This document shows, in pieces, positions 42,871 through 51,120 of a stretch of DNA of 64,000 bases. Made by a program: the position numbers and the translations under genes. The DNA comes from JBNARI01 sp049718765 (GTDB lineage: Bacteria > Bacillota > Sulfobacillia > DUMF01): positions 124,001 through 188,000 of the forward strand of contig JBNARI010000001.1 of the NCBI GenBank assembly GCA_049718765.1. The letters run 5' to 3'. How positions within the stretch are numbered: position 1 is the stretch's first letter; every line of letters begins with the position of its first letter. The notes below the pieces were generated by a model. It did no database searches and was not told the DNA's origin. It saw nothing but the letters and a program-made list of their open reading frames with translations.

Positions 42871-44352
42871 ATGGCCAGAGGACTTGGCTCTGTGCCAAGG
42901 GGGGTGGAGTGGGTGAGCCTTCCCCAGACAGACTACAGACTCCTCTTTGAATCCATGTTGACCCATTTGAAGCAAGGAGTGCTCGTGGTAGATGACGGGG
43001 CAAATGTAGTGTTTTATAACGAGCCCGTTACAGAGATTGCAGGGATCGAACCAGAAAAGGCAATAGGCAAGAACATTCTTGAAGTGTTTCCTGATTTGAC
43101 TCCAGAGACGAGCACGTTCTACTACGTGCTGAGAACAGGCAGGCCACTCATCGACCACGTTCAAACATATGTGAATTCCCGCGGTAAACAGGTGACCATA
43201 GTCAGTTCCACCATGCCGTTGACAAAGAACGGCAAGGTTGTTGGCGCTTTCGAGCTTTACAGGGATTTCTCCAGCGCGCGGGAACTTTCCGACAAGATCC
43301 TTTCACTGCAAAGGGAGCTGTACAAGAAGACTCCATGGGAAAAAGCTTGGCGGGACAACCGGGCGGTGTATACCTTCGAGGACATAGTGTACCAGAGCAG
43401 CGTAATGATCGATCTGATTAACAAGGCAAGGAAAGTTGCAGACAGTCCATCGCCGCTATTGGTGTGGGGTGAGACTGGTACAGGTAAGGAGCTGCTGGTC
43501 CAGGCCATACACAATGCAAGCAGAAGACGGGACAAGCCTTTCATTGCGCAAAACTGCGCAGCTCTGCCCAAGACGCTACTAGAAGGAATTCTTTTCGGTA
43601 CCACTGCTGGCAGCTTCACTGGTGCCAAGGACAGACCAGGTCTTTTCGAGCTGGCTGATGGGGGGACGCTTTTTCTGGACGAAATCAATGCGATGGATGT
43701 GGAACTCCAGGCGAAGCTGCTGCGCGCAGTTCAAGATGGGGTGATACGCAGGATAGGAGGCCTTAGATGCAGAGTGGTTGATGTAAGGGTTATAGCCTCT
43801 GCCAATGAGGATCCGGTAAAGGCGATGAAGAACAGGTCCCTGAGAGAGGATCTTTATTACAGGCTCAGCGTGATCGGTTTAGCGGTACCGCCTCTCAGGG
43901 ACAGGAAAGAGGACATACCTCTACTAGTTGAGCATTTTATAGGGATGTACAACAAGCAACTGGGCAAGAAGGTGAGGGGCGTTTCTCGTGACGCAATGCA
44001 AGTGCTGATTAACTACTACTGGCCGGGAAATGTGCGGCAACTGAAGTCCACCGTAGAAAGCATCATGACTTTCATCGAAGCCGACGTTGAAACTGTAGAG
44101 GCGAAGCACCTTCCTGCAAGTATCCTTTGTTGCTCCTCTCAGGAAGAGGAGTACCGCAATTTTAGCCCTGAATTCTCGTCTAACGCTCCTTCTTTGGCCG
44201 AGGCAGTGGACACGTTTGAGAGGAATATGATTATGAATGCTCTGCTCAAGGCTAAGGGCAATTGTGCTGAAGCAGCCCGGATTTTGAGGGTCCCACGGCA
44301 GACGCTTCATAACAAAATGAAAAAGCACGCCATAACCAAACCACAACTCTGA
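42871..44352 (+). CDS. Sigma-54-dependent transcriptional activator (PAS-AAA-Fis)
   Basis: 493 residues. Residues about 20-140 form a PAS sensor (MLTHLKQGVLVVDDGANVVFYNEP, in part). The AAA+ domain has Walker A GETGTGKE near residue 200, the sigma-54 contact loop GSFTGA near 247 (a Ser replaces the Ala of the common GAFTGA), Walker B GGTLFLDE and the arginine finger region REDLYYRL. The C-terminal Fis helix-turn-helix reads CAEAARILRVPRQTLHNKM. It resembles RocR/PrdR-type activators of amino-acid catabolism. Two dyads and a sigma-54 promoter lie immediately downstream, facing the transporter gene. GTG 42913 is an alternative start. Confidence 0.93.
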   Translation: MARGLGSVPRGVEWVSLPQTDYRLLFESMLTHLKQGVLVVDDGANVVFYNEPVTEIAGIEPEKAIGKNILEVFPDLTPETSTFYYVLRTGRPLIDHVQTYVNSRGKQVTIVSSTMPLTKNGKVVGAFELYRDFSSARELSDKILSLQRELYKKTPWEKAWRDNRAVYTFEDIVYQSSVMIDLINKARKVADSPSPLLVWGETGTGKELLVQAIHNASRRRDKPFIAQNCAALPKTLLEGILFGTTAGSFTGAKDRPGLFELADGGTLFLDEINAMDVELQAKLLRAVQDGVIRRIGGLRCRVVDVRVIASANEDPVKAMKNRSLREDLYYRLSVIGLAVPPLRDRKEDIPLLVEHFIGMYNKQLGKKVRGVSRDAMQVLINYYWPGNVRQLKSTVESIMTFIEADVETVEAKHLPASILCCSSQEEEYRNFSPEFSSNAPSLAEAVDTFERNMIMNALLKAKGNCAEAARILRVPRQTLHNKMKKHAITKPQL

Positions 44353-44365
44353 GCCGGGCTTTCTC

Positions 44366-44383
44366 TGTCCCAAAAACGGGCTA
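44366..44383 (+). promoter_or_regulatory. Upstream activator site 1
   Basis: TGTCCCAAAAACGGGCTA is an imperfect 18-bp dyad that aligns with site 2 at 44388-44405. The two centres are 22 bp apart, two helical turns, as expected for cooperative binding of a sigma-54 activator. It lies about 110 bp upstream of the -24 element. Confidence 0.6.
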
Positions 44384-44387
44384 ACGA

Positions 44388-44405
44388 TGTCCGAATAATG
44401 GGACA
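44388..44405 (+). promoter_or_regulatory. Upstream activator site 2
   Basis: TGTCCGAATAATGGGACA is an 18-bp dyad with TGTCC/GGACA arms and an 8-bp centre. It shares TGTCC, the A-rich centre and GGG with site 1. It is the stronger of the two and lies about 75 bp before the -24 element. Confidence 0.65.
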
Positions 44406-44480
44406 GGCGCTGCCGTTCAGCGGGCCTCCATTCATCGTAAGACCAGCTAAGCATAGGGTTTTGCACTGGGGAGGCAAAAC

Positions 44481-44495
44481 GGCACGGGTATTGCT
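44481..44495 (+). promoter_or_regulatory. Sigma-54 (-24/-12) promoter
   Basis: GGCACGGGTATTGCT fits the sigma-54 consensus TGGCACG-N4-TTGCW from the GG onward, with the exact 10-bp gap between GG and GC. Transcription would start near 44505, leaving a leader of about 120 nt to the symporter gene. An inverted repeat GTTTTGC/GCAAAAC (44458-44464, 44474-44480) abuts the -24 element. The remaining leader up to 44628 holds no gene that I can see. Confidence 0.8.
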
Positions 44496-44627
44496 AGCGC
44501 TTAAAAAGCAGGTACAAACGACTGTTGGCAGGGGGGTGGGAACGTCGTTGACCCAATTGTGATCTTTGCTCGGGTATGTGGGCTTCAAGGAGTTGCGAAC
44601 AAGTTATCCACTTAGGGGGGAAGGGGT

Positions 44628-46019
44628 TTGCTGCATTTTGTAGCATTGATTGGTTACCTGGTGGGTATGTCCCTCGTCGCGTCTTATTACTCAAAGTTCA
44701 TCAAGACTGAAGAGGACTTTTTACTGGCAGGTCGCCGCCTGGGTGCTGTGGTTCTAGCAGGTACAATGATGGCTACTTGGATGGGTTCGGGAACTGTGGT
44801 CGGTGGTACCAACTCGCTGGGCTATCAATACGGGCCGTGGGTGGCAGTGATCTTCGGAATTGCATCACCCATAGGTATTCTGTTGCTGGTGTTCCTGTCT
44901 AAGAGGATCAAAGCCATGCAAGCCCGAAGCGTGCCGGATGTGTTCGAACTTGCGTATGGACCAGCTGCCCGGGCAATCGTTAGCGTCATAGTCATGATTG
45001 CTTACCTTGCGATTACCTCTTACCAGTTCACTGGGACTGGATTTGTTCTCAACGCAATACTTGGAATACCTACCAGCGTGGCAACCCTGATCAGCGCTGT
45101 GGCGATAACTGCCATGACTGTTACTGGTGGTCTGGTGTCTGTAGCGTACACTGACTTCATCAGCGCCGTACTGATGTTGACTGGGCTGTTGTTGGGAGTA
45201 CCGGCGGCGATCATCAGAGCGGGTGGGTGGTCGAGCATTGCTGCCAAGCTGCCTCCACAAAACCTCCGACTTGGCGGGATCACGTGGCTCAAGATCCTGG
45301 GCTACTTCTTGCCAACTTTCTTGCTGGTAATAGGGGATCAAAACATGTACCAAAGGTTGTTCGCCGCGAAGGATGCCACACATGCGAGGATGGGTTCCAT
45401 TGGATGGTTCATCGGTGTTGCACTGGTAATGCCTCTGGTGGCGTTTGGAGCTACTGCCTCGCGAGCGTTGCACCCGAACATTCCTGCTGGTCAAGCTCTC
45501 ATAACGTTGGCCGTCAAGGACATGCCTGCGGTGCTTGGAATGCTCTGTATTATTGCCATATCTGCCTTCATAGTGACCACTGGCGACTCGTTCCTTCTCA
45601 CTTGCTCCACGAACCTAGGTTGGGACCTCTATTTTCGCTACATAAACCCGAAGGCTTCCGAGCGGCAGCGATTGGTCTTCTACAGGGCTGCAGTGATTGT
45701 CCTGGCAGCGATTGCGTACGTGATCGTTCAGTTCTTCCCCACTGTGCTGGCAGTGCAAATGTATGCATACACGATGTACGGCGCCGCAGTAACGCCGCCC
45801 CTGTTGGCAGCAGTGATATGGCCTGGCACCACCAAGGCTGCTGGGATCTCTTCCATGCTTGTGGGAGCGGTGACTACCTTAACGTGGGAGATTATGAAGA
45901 AGCCCTTTGGCATTGACACGGTGCTCGTGGCAGCCCCCCTGTCCGTTGCGGTGCTAGTGATAGTGAATCTGTTGACGAGGGGAAAGAAGGTTCCTTCTCA
46001 GGTGAGCAAGGCGGTTTGA
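44628..46019 (+). CDS. Sodium:solute symporter (SSS family)
   Basis: 463 residues, about 12-13 membrane segments. Family marks include EEDFLLAGRRLG, WMGSGTVVGGTNSLGYQYG (in part), PDVFELAYGPAAR and GDSFLLTCSTNLGWDLYFR. It belongs with PutP/pantothenate-type importers; the substrate cannot be named but proline-, betaine- or creatine-like compounds fit the neighbours. The TTG start follows GGGGGGAAGGGG. It is the first gene behind the sigma-54 promoter, so uptake is the controlled step. Confidence 0.92.
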   Translation: MLHFVALIGYLVGMSLVASYYSKFIKTEEDFLLAGRRLGAVVLAGTMMATWMGSGTVVGGTNSLGYQYGPWVAVIFGIASPIGILLLVFLSKRIKAMQARSVPDVFELAYGPAARAIVSVIVMIAYLAITSYQFTGTGFVLNAILGIPTSVATLISAVAITAMTVTGGLVSVAYTDFISAVLMLTGLLLGVPAAIIRAGGWSSIAAKLPPQNLRLGGITWLKILGYFLPTFLLVIGDQNMYQRLFAAKDATHARMGSIGWFIGVALVMPLVAFGATASRALHPNIPAGQALITLAVKDMPAVLGMLCIIAISAFIVTTGDSFLLTCSTNLGWDLYFRYINPKASERQRLVFYRAAVIVLAAIAYVIVQFFPTVLAVQMYAYTMYGAAVTPPLLAAVIWPGTTKAAGISSMLVGAVTTLTWEIMKKPFGIDTVLVAAPLSVAVLVIVNLLTRGKKVPSQVSKAV

Positions 46020-46070
46020 TGGGACGAAACGACGTCAATTGGGAGAACCGTGGAAGAGGAGGTATGGGCT

Positions 46071-47207
46071 GTGGGTGTAAAGGAACGTGTTGACCGCCTC
46101 AGAACATTCATGCAGGAGAAGGGCATAGACGCTTGCGTAGTTGTTGATCCGCTCAACCAGTATTACCTAACAGGGTTCTACGCCATTACTTACAGCAGGC
46201 CCATAATCACTGTGATCTTGCCAGACAAGGTAGAGCTCATAGTGCCTGCTCTCGAAGAGCTGCATGCTGCGGAAAGTGCAAAGGTGGACTGCCTACGGGT
46301 ATACTACGAGCACCCTGAGAAAGCCAGTAGCGCAAAGAGCGCCTGGGAACTCCTGCACGACGTGGTTAAGGCTCATAATGTCCATTGCGTCGGCGTGGAA
46401 ATGGACGTGATCCCCGCCGCTCTGGCCAACCGAATAGCTTCTGCGGTACCCAAGGCGCTGGAGGACTGTGGCCCAGTGATAGCCAAAATGCGATTGGTAA
46501 AGGACAGCCAGGAACTGGAGCTGATTAGGAATGCTGCCGTGCTGGCCGACACTGGTGTGTTAACCACCATCAAGAACAGCCTTCCTGGGGTCACTGAACT
46601 AGAAATCGACGCGGTTGGAAACGCAGAAATATTGAAAGCCGCCGCCCAGAGATTCCCGGGCTGCAGAGTTGACTTATTTGCCATGTCGCCTTCAGGAGCG
46701 GAGCGAACCGTGCTTCCACACGTTTTTTCCATTCCGCGGCGTCTCGTAAAAGGAGACGTGGTCATCCATAGTCGTCAGGTGGCGCTTGACGGTTACCGCG
46801 CCGAGTCAGAACGGACATATTTCGTGGGCGAAGCTTCCAGTGAATACGAGCGGCTATTCAAGGTAATGTTGGAGGCACAGACCGCAGGAATCAACGCAAT
46901 TAGGGCAGGTGTAACATGTAGAGAAGTAGATCAGGCTGCGCGGCGGGTGATACAGGAAGCGGGCTTTGGTGAGCACTTCATACACCGAACAGGTCACGGT
47001 CTCGGGTTAGGCTTGCACGAACCTCCATACCTCCGCTTTGACAACGACGAGGTGCTGGTAGAGGGAATGGTGGTGAGCGTCGAACCCGCCTTCTTTGTGC
47101 CCGGGAAGGGTGGCTTCAGACACTCTGACACGGTTATCGTAACGGCAACCGGTGCGGAAGTGGTCACGAAAGCCCCAAGGAAGTTCGAAGAGTTAGTGGT
47201 CGGATAA
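46071..47207 (+). CDS. M24-fold protein lacking the metal site (creatinase-like)
   Basis: 378 residues, with a creatinase-type N-terminal domain (1-125) and a pita-bread domain. Compared with PepQ-type enzymes, three of the five metal ligands are replaced: Ser234 for the first Asp, Glu245 for the second Asp and Ser352 for the last Glu. His309 (RTGHGLGLGLHE) and Glu338 (VSVEPAF) remain, as does the substrate-site His in VLPHVFS. Glu247 stands just before RT in AESERT, as in creatinase, which is metal-free. It is therefore probably a metal-independent hydrolase, or a new activity, rather than a prolidase. GTG 46071 follows AGGAGGT by 6 nt. Confidence 0.82.
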   Translation: MGVKERVDRLRTFMQEKGIDACVVVDPLNQYYLTGFYAITYSRPIITVILPDKVELIVPALEELHAAESAKVDCLRVYYEHPEKASSAKSAWELLHDVVKAHNVHCVGVEMDVIPAALANRIASAVPKALEDCGPVIAKMRLVKDSQELELIRNAAVLADTGVLTTIKNSLPGVTELEIDAVGNAEILKAAAQRFPGCRVDLFAMSPSGAERTVLPHVFSIPRRLVKGDVVIHSRQVALDGYRAESERTYFVGEASSEYERLFKVMLEAQTAGINAIRAGVTCREVDQAARRVIQEAGFGEHFIHRTGHGLGLGLHEPPYLRFDNDEVLVEGMVVSVEPAFFVPGKGGFRHSDTVIVTATGAEVVTKAPRKFEELVVG

Positions 47208-47228
47208 CTGGTTGGAGCCTTTTTGACG

Positions 47229-47268
47229 GTTATGCAGCCAGGAGAATCTGCAAACCTGGCTGCATAAC
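47229..47268 (+). repeat. 14-bp inverted repeat before the glycyl radical enzyme gene
   Basis: GTTATGCAGCCAGG (47229-47242) pairs perfectly with CCTGGCTGCATAAC (47255-47268) around a 12-nt loop. No T-run follows, so it may act as an RNA-processing or attenuation hairpin separating the symporter/M24 message from the glycyl radical enzyme. The remaining gap to 47448 holds no recognisable promoter or gene. Confidence 0.6.
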
Positions 47269-47447
47269 TGCTTAATGGTTCTTAACGTAGCGTGACAGCG
47301 GGTGGGATGGAGTAAACGCTGCCTGGTTTCTATGCGTTTGCCGGGCATACAGCTACACCGACGATTGGGTGGGGCTTTTCCCGGGAAACGTTTTGGGTTA
47401 GGGCGGCTACTGCTCCGAGGATGCCAAATTCCAGGAGGCGAGCAACT

Positions 47448-49889
47448 GTGTCAGGGTGCATGCTGCCGGCTCAAGGAATCGAGCGCGAGCTGCAGAGAAG
47501 GAGGGGCGCCATCAAGCCCATTAATGCCAGGATTGCCAGACTCAGACAGGAAAGCGTGCAGGCAGAAGTAAGGGTCAGTGGGGAAAGGGCCAAACTGGTG
47601 ACTGAATTCTACACACAGGGGAGTTCTCCGGGTATTTCCGTCCCCGTTCAGCGAGCAATGGCCTTCAAATACCTCATGGAGCGTGTGAGCATACCTGTAG
47701 AGGAGGGCCAGCTCATCGTAGGGCTCAGGGGCACCGGCCCTCAGCAGGTGCCCACATACCCCGAGATCTGCGTGCACAGTCTGGAAGATCTTGAGGTGTT
47801 GCACTCGCGGGAGAACATGCCTTATAAGGTGGACGAAGAAACAAGACAGCTGTACCAAACCGAGGTCATTCCGTTTTGGAAGGGCAAGGCGATGAGGGAC
47901 CTGATGTTCCAGAGCTTGCCTCAGCAGTGGCTGGCGGCATACCAAGCAGGTGTGTGGACCGAGTTCATGGAACAGAGAGCTCCAGGCCATACTGCTGGGG
48001 GTATCAGGATATTCCAAAAGGGACTCTTGGACATCAAGGATGAAATCAGACAGGTCATGCATTCCCTGGAGCCGCATGACCCGCAGTACTACGACAAGAT
48101 CGAAGAGCTTAAGGCGATGGACGTTGTGGCCGACGCGCTTCTCATTTACGCCAACAGGTACGCCCTTAAACTGGAGGAAATGGCAAGCACGGAGTCGGAC
48201 CCAGGCCGGAAAGAGGAGCTCACTCAAATGGCCGAGATTTGCAGGTGGGTTCCGGCCCGGGCGCCTCGCACGTTCTGGGAAGCGCTGCAGCATTACTGGT
48301 TCGTGCATGTGGGCGTGGCATATGAGGCCAACCCCTGGGATTCGTTCAATCCGGGACGAATAGACCAGCACTTGTACCCCTTCTACAAGAGGGATGTGGA
48401 CGAGGGCAGGTTGACCAGAGAACGTGCTAAGGAGCTCCTGCAAGCTTTTTGGATCAAGTTCAACAATCAGCCTGCTGTGCCGAAAGTTGGCGTCACCGTG
48501 GAAGAGAGCTTCACGTATAACGACTTTGCCAAGCTTAATGTGGGAGGGCTCAAAGAGGACGGTTCGGACGGAGTCAATGAGCTGTCCTACCTGATTCTGG
48601 AAGTGCTGGACGAAATGCGAACCCTCCAACCTAACACTGCAGCGCTCCTGAGCAACAAAAACCCGGATCGTTTCCTCATGAAAGCGCTGCAAGTGGTGGG
48701 ACCTGGGTTTGGAGAACCACCCATGTTTAACTTCGACGGCGTTGTGGTGAAGATGTTGAGACAAGGAAAGACCCTTGAGGATGCGAGGGCTTCTGGGGTA
48801 AGCGGATGCGTTGAGACTGGCGCGTTCGGTAAGGAATGTTACATTCTCACAGGATACCTCAATCTCCCCAAGATACTCGAGATCACTCTGAACAACGGCA
48901 CTGACCCTCTTACTGGAAAGAGGATCGGGATTGAGACTGGGGATCCCAGGACCTTCTGCAACTTCGAGGATTTGTGGGAGGCTTTCGAAAAACAGCTTGC
49001 CTATTTCATCGAAATTAAGATGAAGGGCAATGACATCATTGAGGCTCTCTATGCCAAACAGTTGCCAGTACCGTTCCTCTCTCTGTGGATTGAAGACTGT
49101 GTGCGCAAGGGGAAGGACTACAACGCTGGAGGAGCACGTTACAACACCCAGTACATTCAAGCCGTTGGGCTTGGCACCCTCGCGTACAGCCTTGCAGCCA
49201 TCCGCTACCACGTATTTGAGAGACAGGCCGTATCCATGGAGAGGCTGCTGCAGGCCATGGCTAACAATTTTGAAGGGCAGCACGAACTGCTCAGGCAGGT
49301 TATACTGAGCAGGACTCCAAGATATGGAGAGGACGACGACTTCGCAGACTCGATTGCGGTTAGGATCGTTGACAGCCTCGTGCGGATTGTGGAAAGTTTT
49401 CCGCCGTCGCCGATCCGGAGAGCCTCCCGAAGAGTTTACTTCCTGCCGACCACCGCGCACGTGTATTTTGGAAAGATGACCGGTGCTACTCCAGATGGGA
49501 GGAAGGCAGGTTTCCCGGTATCGGAGGGGGTATCCCCAGTTCAAGGCAGCGACAGGAAGGGGATCGCCCCGGTTTTTAGGTCCGTGGCAAAGTGCGACTG
49601 GGATAAGACTGGTGGGGCCTTGCTCAACCAAAGATTGACCCCCGACTTGCTTGAAGGCGAGGAAAACATGAAGAAGTTAGGTCACCTGATTAGAGTGTTC
49701 TTCAATATGGGCGGGCACCATGTCCAGTTCAACGTGGTGAGCACCGAGCTTTTAAGGGAAGCGCAGCGCCGCCCCAGGGACTTCCAGGACTTGATGGTGA
49801 GGGTAGCCGGGTACAGCGACTATTTCGTCAACTTGCCAAGGGGGTTGCAGGAGGAGATAATCGCAAGGACGGAACAGAAGCAGGTGTGA
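47448..49889 (+). CDS. Glycyl radical enzyme, HypD-like (hydroxyproline dehydratase group)
   Basis: 813 residues. The thiyl-radical Cys is residue 454 in SGCVETGAFGKE, with its partner Glu two residues on, and the radical Gly is residue 788 in RVAGYSD, 25 residues from the end. Many stretches follow trans-4-hydroxy-L-proline dehydratase HypD as I remember it: TEFMEQRAPGHT (His181), WDSFNPGRIDQH, GIETGDPR, KGKDYNAGGARYNT and FLPTTAHVYFG. A pocket loop differs: QPNTAALLS where HypD has QPSSNVQIS, so the substrate may be a related compound (another hydroxyproline isomer or N-methyl derivative). GTG 47448 follows AGGAGG by 9 nt. The activase follows directly. Confidence 0.9.
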   Translation: MSGCMLPAQGIERELQRRRGAIKPINARIARLRQESVQAEVRVSGERAKLVTEFYTQGSSPGISVPVQRAMAFKYLMERVSIPVEEGQLIVGLRGTGPQQVPTYPEICVHSLEDLEVLHSRENMPYKVDEETRQLYQTEVIPFWKGKAMRDLMFQSLPQQWLAAYQAGVWTEFMEQRAPGHTAGGIRIFQKGLLDIKDEIRQVMHSLEPHDPQYYDKIEELKAMDVVADALLIYANRYALKLEEMASTESDPGRKEELTQMAEICRWVPARAPRTFWEALQHYWFVHVGVAYEANPWDSFNPGRIDQHLYPFYKRDVDEGRLTRERAKELLQAFWIKFNNQPAVPKVGVTVEESFTYNDFAKLNVGGLKEDGSDGVNELSYLILEVLDEMRTLQPNTAALLSNKNPDRFLMKALQVVGPGFGEPPMFNFDGVVVKMLRQGKTLEDARASGVSGCVETGAFGKECYILTGYLNLPKILEITLNNGTDPLTGKRIGIETGDPRTFCNFEDLWEAFEKQLAYFIEIKMKGNDIIEALYAKQLPVPFLSLWIEDCVRKGKDYNAGGARYNTQYIQAVGLGTLAYSLAAIRYHVFERQAVSMERLLQAMANNFEGQHELLRQVILSRTPRYGEDDDFADSIAVRIVDSLVRIVESFPPSPIRRASRRVYFLPTTAHVYFGKMTGATPDGRKAGFPVSEGVSPVQGSDRKGIAPVFRSVAKCDWDKTGGALLNQRLTPDLLEGEENMKKLGHLIRVFFNMGGHHVQFNVVSTELLREAQRRPRDFQDLMVRVAGYSDYFVNLPRGLQEEIIARTEQKQV

Positions 49890-49905
49890 TGGAGGCTCTA
49901 AACTA

Positions 49906-50808
49906 GTGGAGGCAAAAGGTTTGGTGTTTGACATTGAAAGGTACGCCATACACGATGGCCCAGGGATCCGCACCACTGTGTTCATGAAAGGGTGCCCGCT
50001 ACGGTGCTGGTGGTGCCACAACCCCGAGGGCATTATGAGCTCTACTGACCTTATGATTTTCGAATACAAGTGCGTACGATGCGGTACGTGCATTGGCGCA
50101 TGTGCTGTAGGTGCCATCTCCTTTTCCGATGGATCCCCACATATTGACAGGAAGCTGTGCAGGAATTGCGCGACTTGCGCTGAAACTTGTCCTAGCGGTG
50201 CGCTGGTTAAAGTGGGGAGAGAAGTTGGAGTAGACGAGTTAATGGGCGTTTTGGAGAGGGACATGTTGCTGTACGACGCCTCTGGAGGAGGTGTGACGTT
50301 CTCGGGCGGGGAGCCGCTAATGCAGCATGGGTTCTTAGTGGGGGTACTTCGGGAATGTAAAGCTCGGGGTATTCACACTGCTCTGGAAACGTCTGGGTAC
50401 GCTCCTCCCCAAGCGCTTGCACGGGTGTGCAAGTGGGTGGACTTGTTCCTCTATGACCTCAAACTGTTAGATGATGAAGAACACATGAAATACACTGGAG
50501 TTTCTAACAAGGTAATAAAGGATAACCTCAAGATGCTTGTAGCTATGGGCAGGGGTTCGGACGTAATACTGAGGTTCCCAGTAATTCCCGGGATCACGGA
50601 CACCGACGAAAACGTGAACTCTCTGGTTGACTTTCTGTGGTCTCTTGGTGGGATTAAAGAGGTTGAGCTTCTGCCTTATCACGACGTGACGGAAAAGTAC
50701 CAGAGGCTAGGTAGGGAATACAGGATGCCGCCCACGGGGCGCCCCTCCAACCAAAGGCTCGAGTCCATAAGGGCGAGGATTCAAATGGTAGCCCCCTGCC
50801 ATTATTGA
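49906..50808 (+). CDS. Glycyl radical enzyme activase (radical SAM)
   Basis: 300 residues. It abstracts hydrogen from the glycine of the partner enzyme using S-adenosylmethionine. The SAM cluster is GCPLRCWWCHNPEG, and an inserted ferredoxin-like part has two 4Fe-4S motifs, CVRCGTCIGAC and CRNCATCAETCP. GGGVTFSGGEPLMQ and LLPYHDVTEKYQRLG (in part) are typical. GTG start after GGAGG, 16 bp behind the glycyl radical enzyme gene, confirming the pairing. Confidence 0.95.
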   Translation: MEAKGLVFDIERYAIHDGPGIRTTVFMKGCPLRCWWCHNPEGIMSSTDLMIFEYKCVRCGTCIGACAVGAISFSDGSPHIDRKLCRNCATCAETCPSGALVKVGREVGVDELMGVLERDMLLYDASGGGVTFSGGEPLMQHGFLVGVLRECKARGIHTALETSGYAPPQALARVCKWVDLFLYDLKLLDDEEHMKYTGVSNKVIKDNLKMLVAMGRGSDVILRFPVIPGITDTDENVNSLVDFLWSLGGIKEVELLPYHDVTEKYQRLGREYRMPPTGRPSNQRLESIRARIQMVAPCHY

Positions 50809-50810
50809 GT

Positions 50811-51107
50811 CGGCCTTGCCTCCGAGGGACGTGGAAGAGGACCTCATTGCGTCAGAAGCTGGCTGGGCAGCCGAGCATGGCGACGCACTGTCCATGGGGC
50901 TTTCGCCAATCATGGTCGCTCCTGGTGGAGCCAAACGCCAGGATGGCACTGGAGGTAGCCAGCAGGGGGTTATTCGCTGGAGACGGGCGAAGTGGTGATT
51001 TCCGTAATGCTAACAAATTGGCCGAGGACCTAGAAGCGCCCAAGGCTTACTTGAGGGGGAACGTGCTATGCCGGGCTGCCCAGTTGCTCACTTCTCCACG
51101 TAAGTAA
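50811..51107 (+). pseudogene. Frameshifted remnant of unrecognised protein
   Basis: Protein-like sequence runs in one frame (LPPRDVEEDLIASEAGWAAE and SMGLSPIMVAPGGAK) and then continues in another from about 50935 (RMALEVASRGLFAGDGRSGD, then RNANKLAEDLEAPKAYLRGN). A single indel near 50930-50940 would join them into about 97 residues. I do not recognise the family. It has no start with a good ribosome site and looks like the C-terminal remnant of a lost gene. Confidence 0.4.
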
Positions 51108-51120
51108 GGGGCCGGGGGGA

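Noticed and set aside
46071..47207. Naming this protein creatinase or prolidase
   Set aside because: The metal ligands of prolidase are lost, and one of the two catalytic Glu residues remembered for creatinase is not at its expected place; either name would overstate the evidence.
47302..47447. Small open frame before the glycyl radical enzyme
   Set aside because: It overlaps the enzyme start, has no ribosome site and no recognisable protein features.
47207..47447. Sigma-54 promoter in front of the glycyl radical enzyme
   Set aside because: Several GG and GC pairs occur but none has the required 10-bp spacing with the consensus flanks.
47451..49631. 726-codon open frame on the minus strand
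   Set aside because: It lies wholly inside the glycyl radical enzyme gene, whose plus-strand motifs are unmistakable; the minus-strand translation has no recognisable domain and is a G+C-driven shadow.
47448..49889. Choline trimethylamine-lyase or pyruvate formate-lyase
   Set aside because: The active-site motif is GCVETG with HypD-like surroundings; formate-lyase has adjacent cysteines, and no microcompartment or cut genes are nearby.
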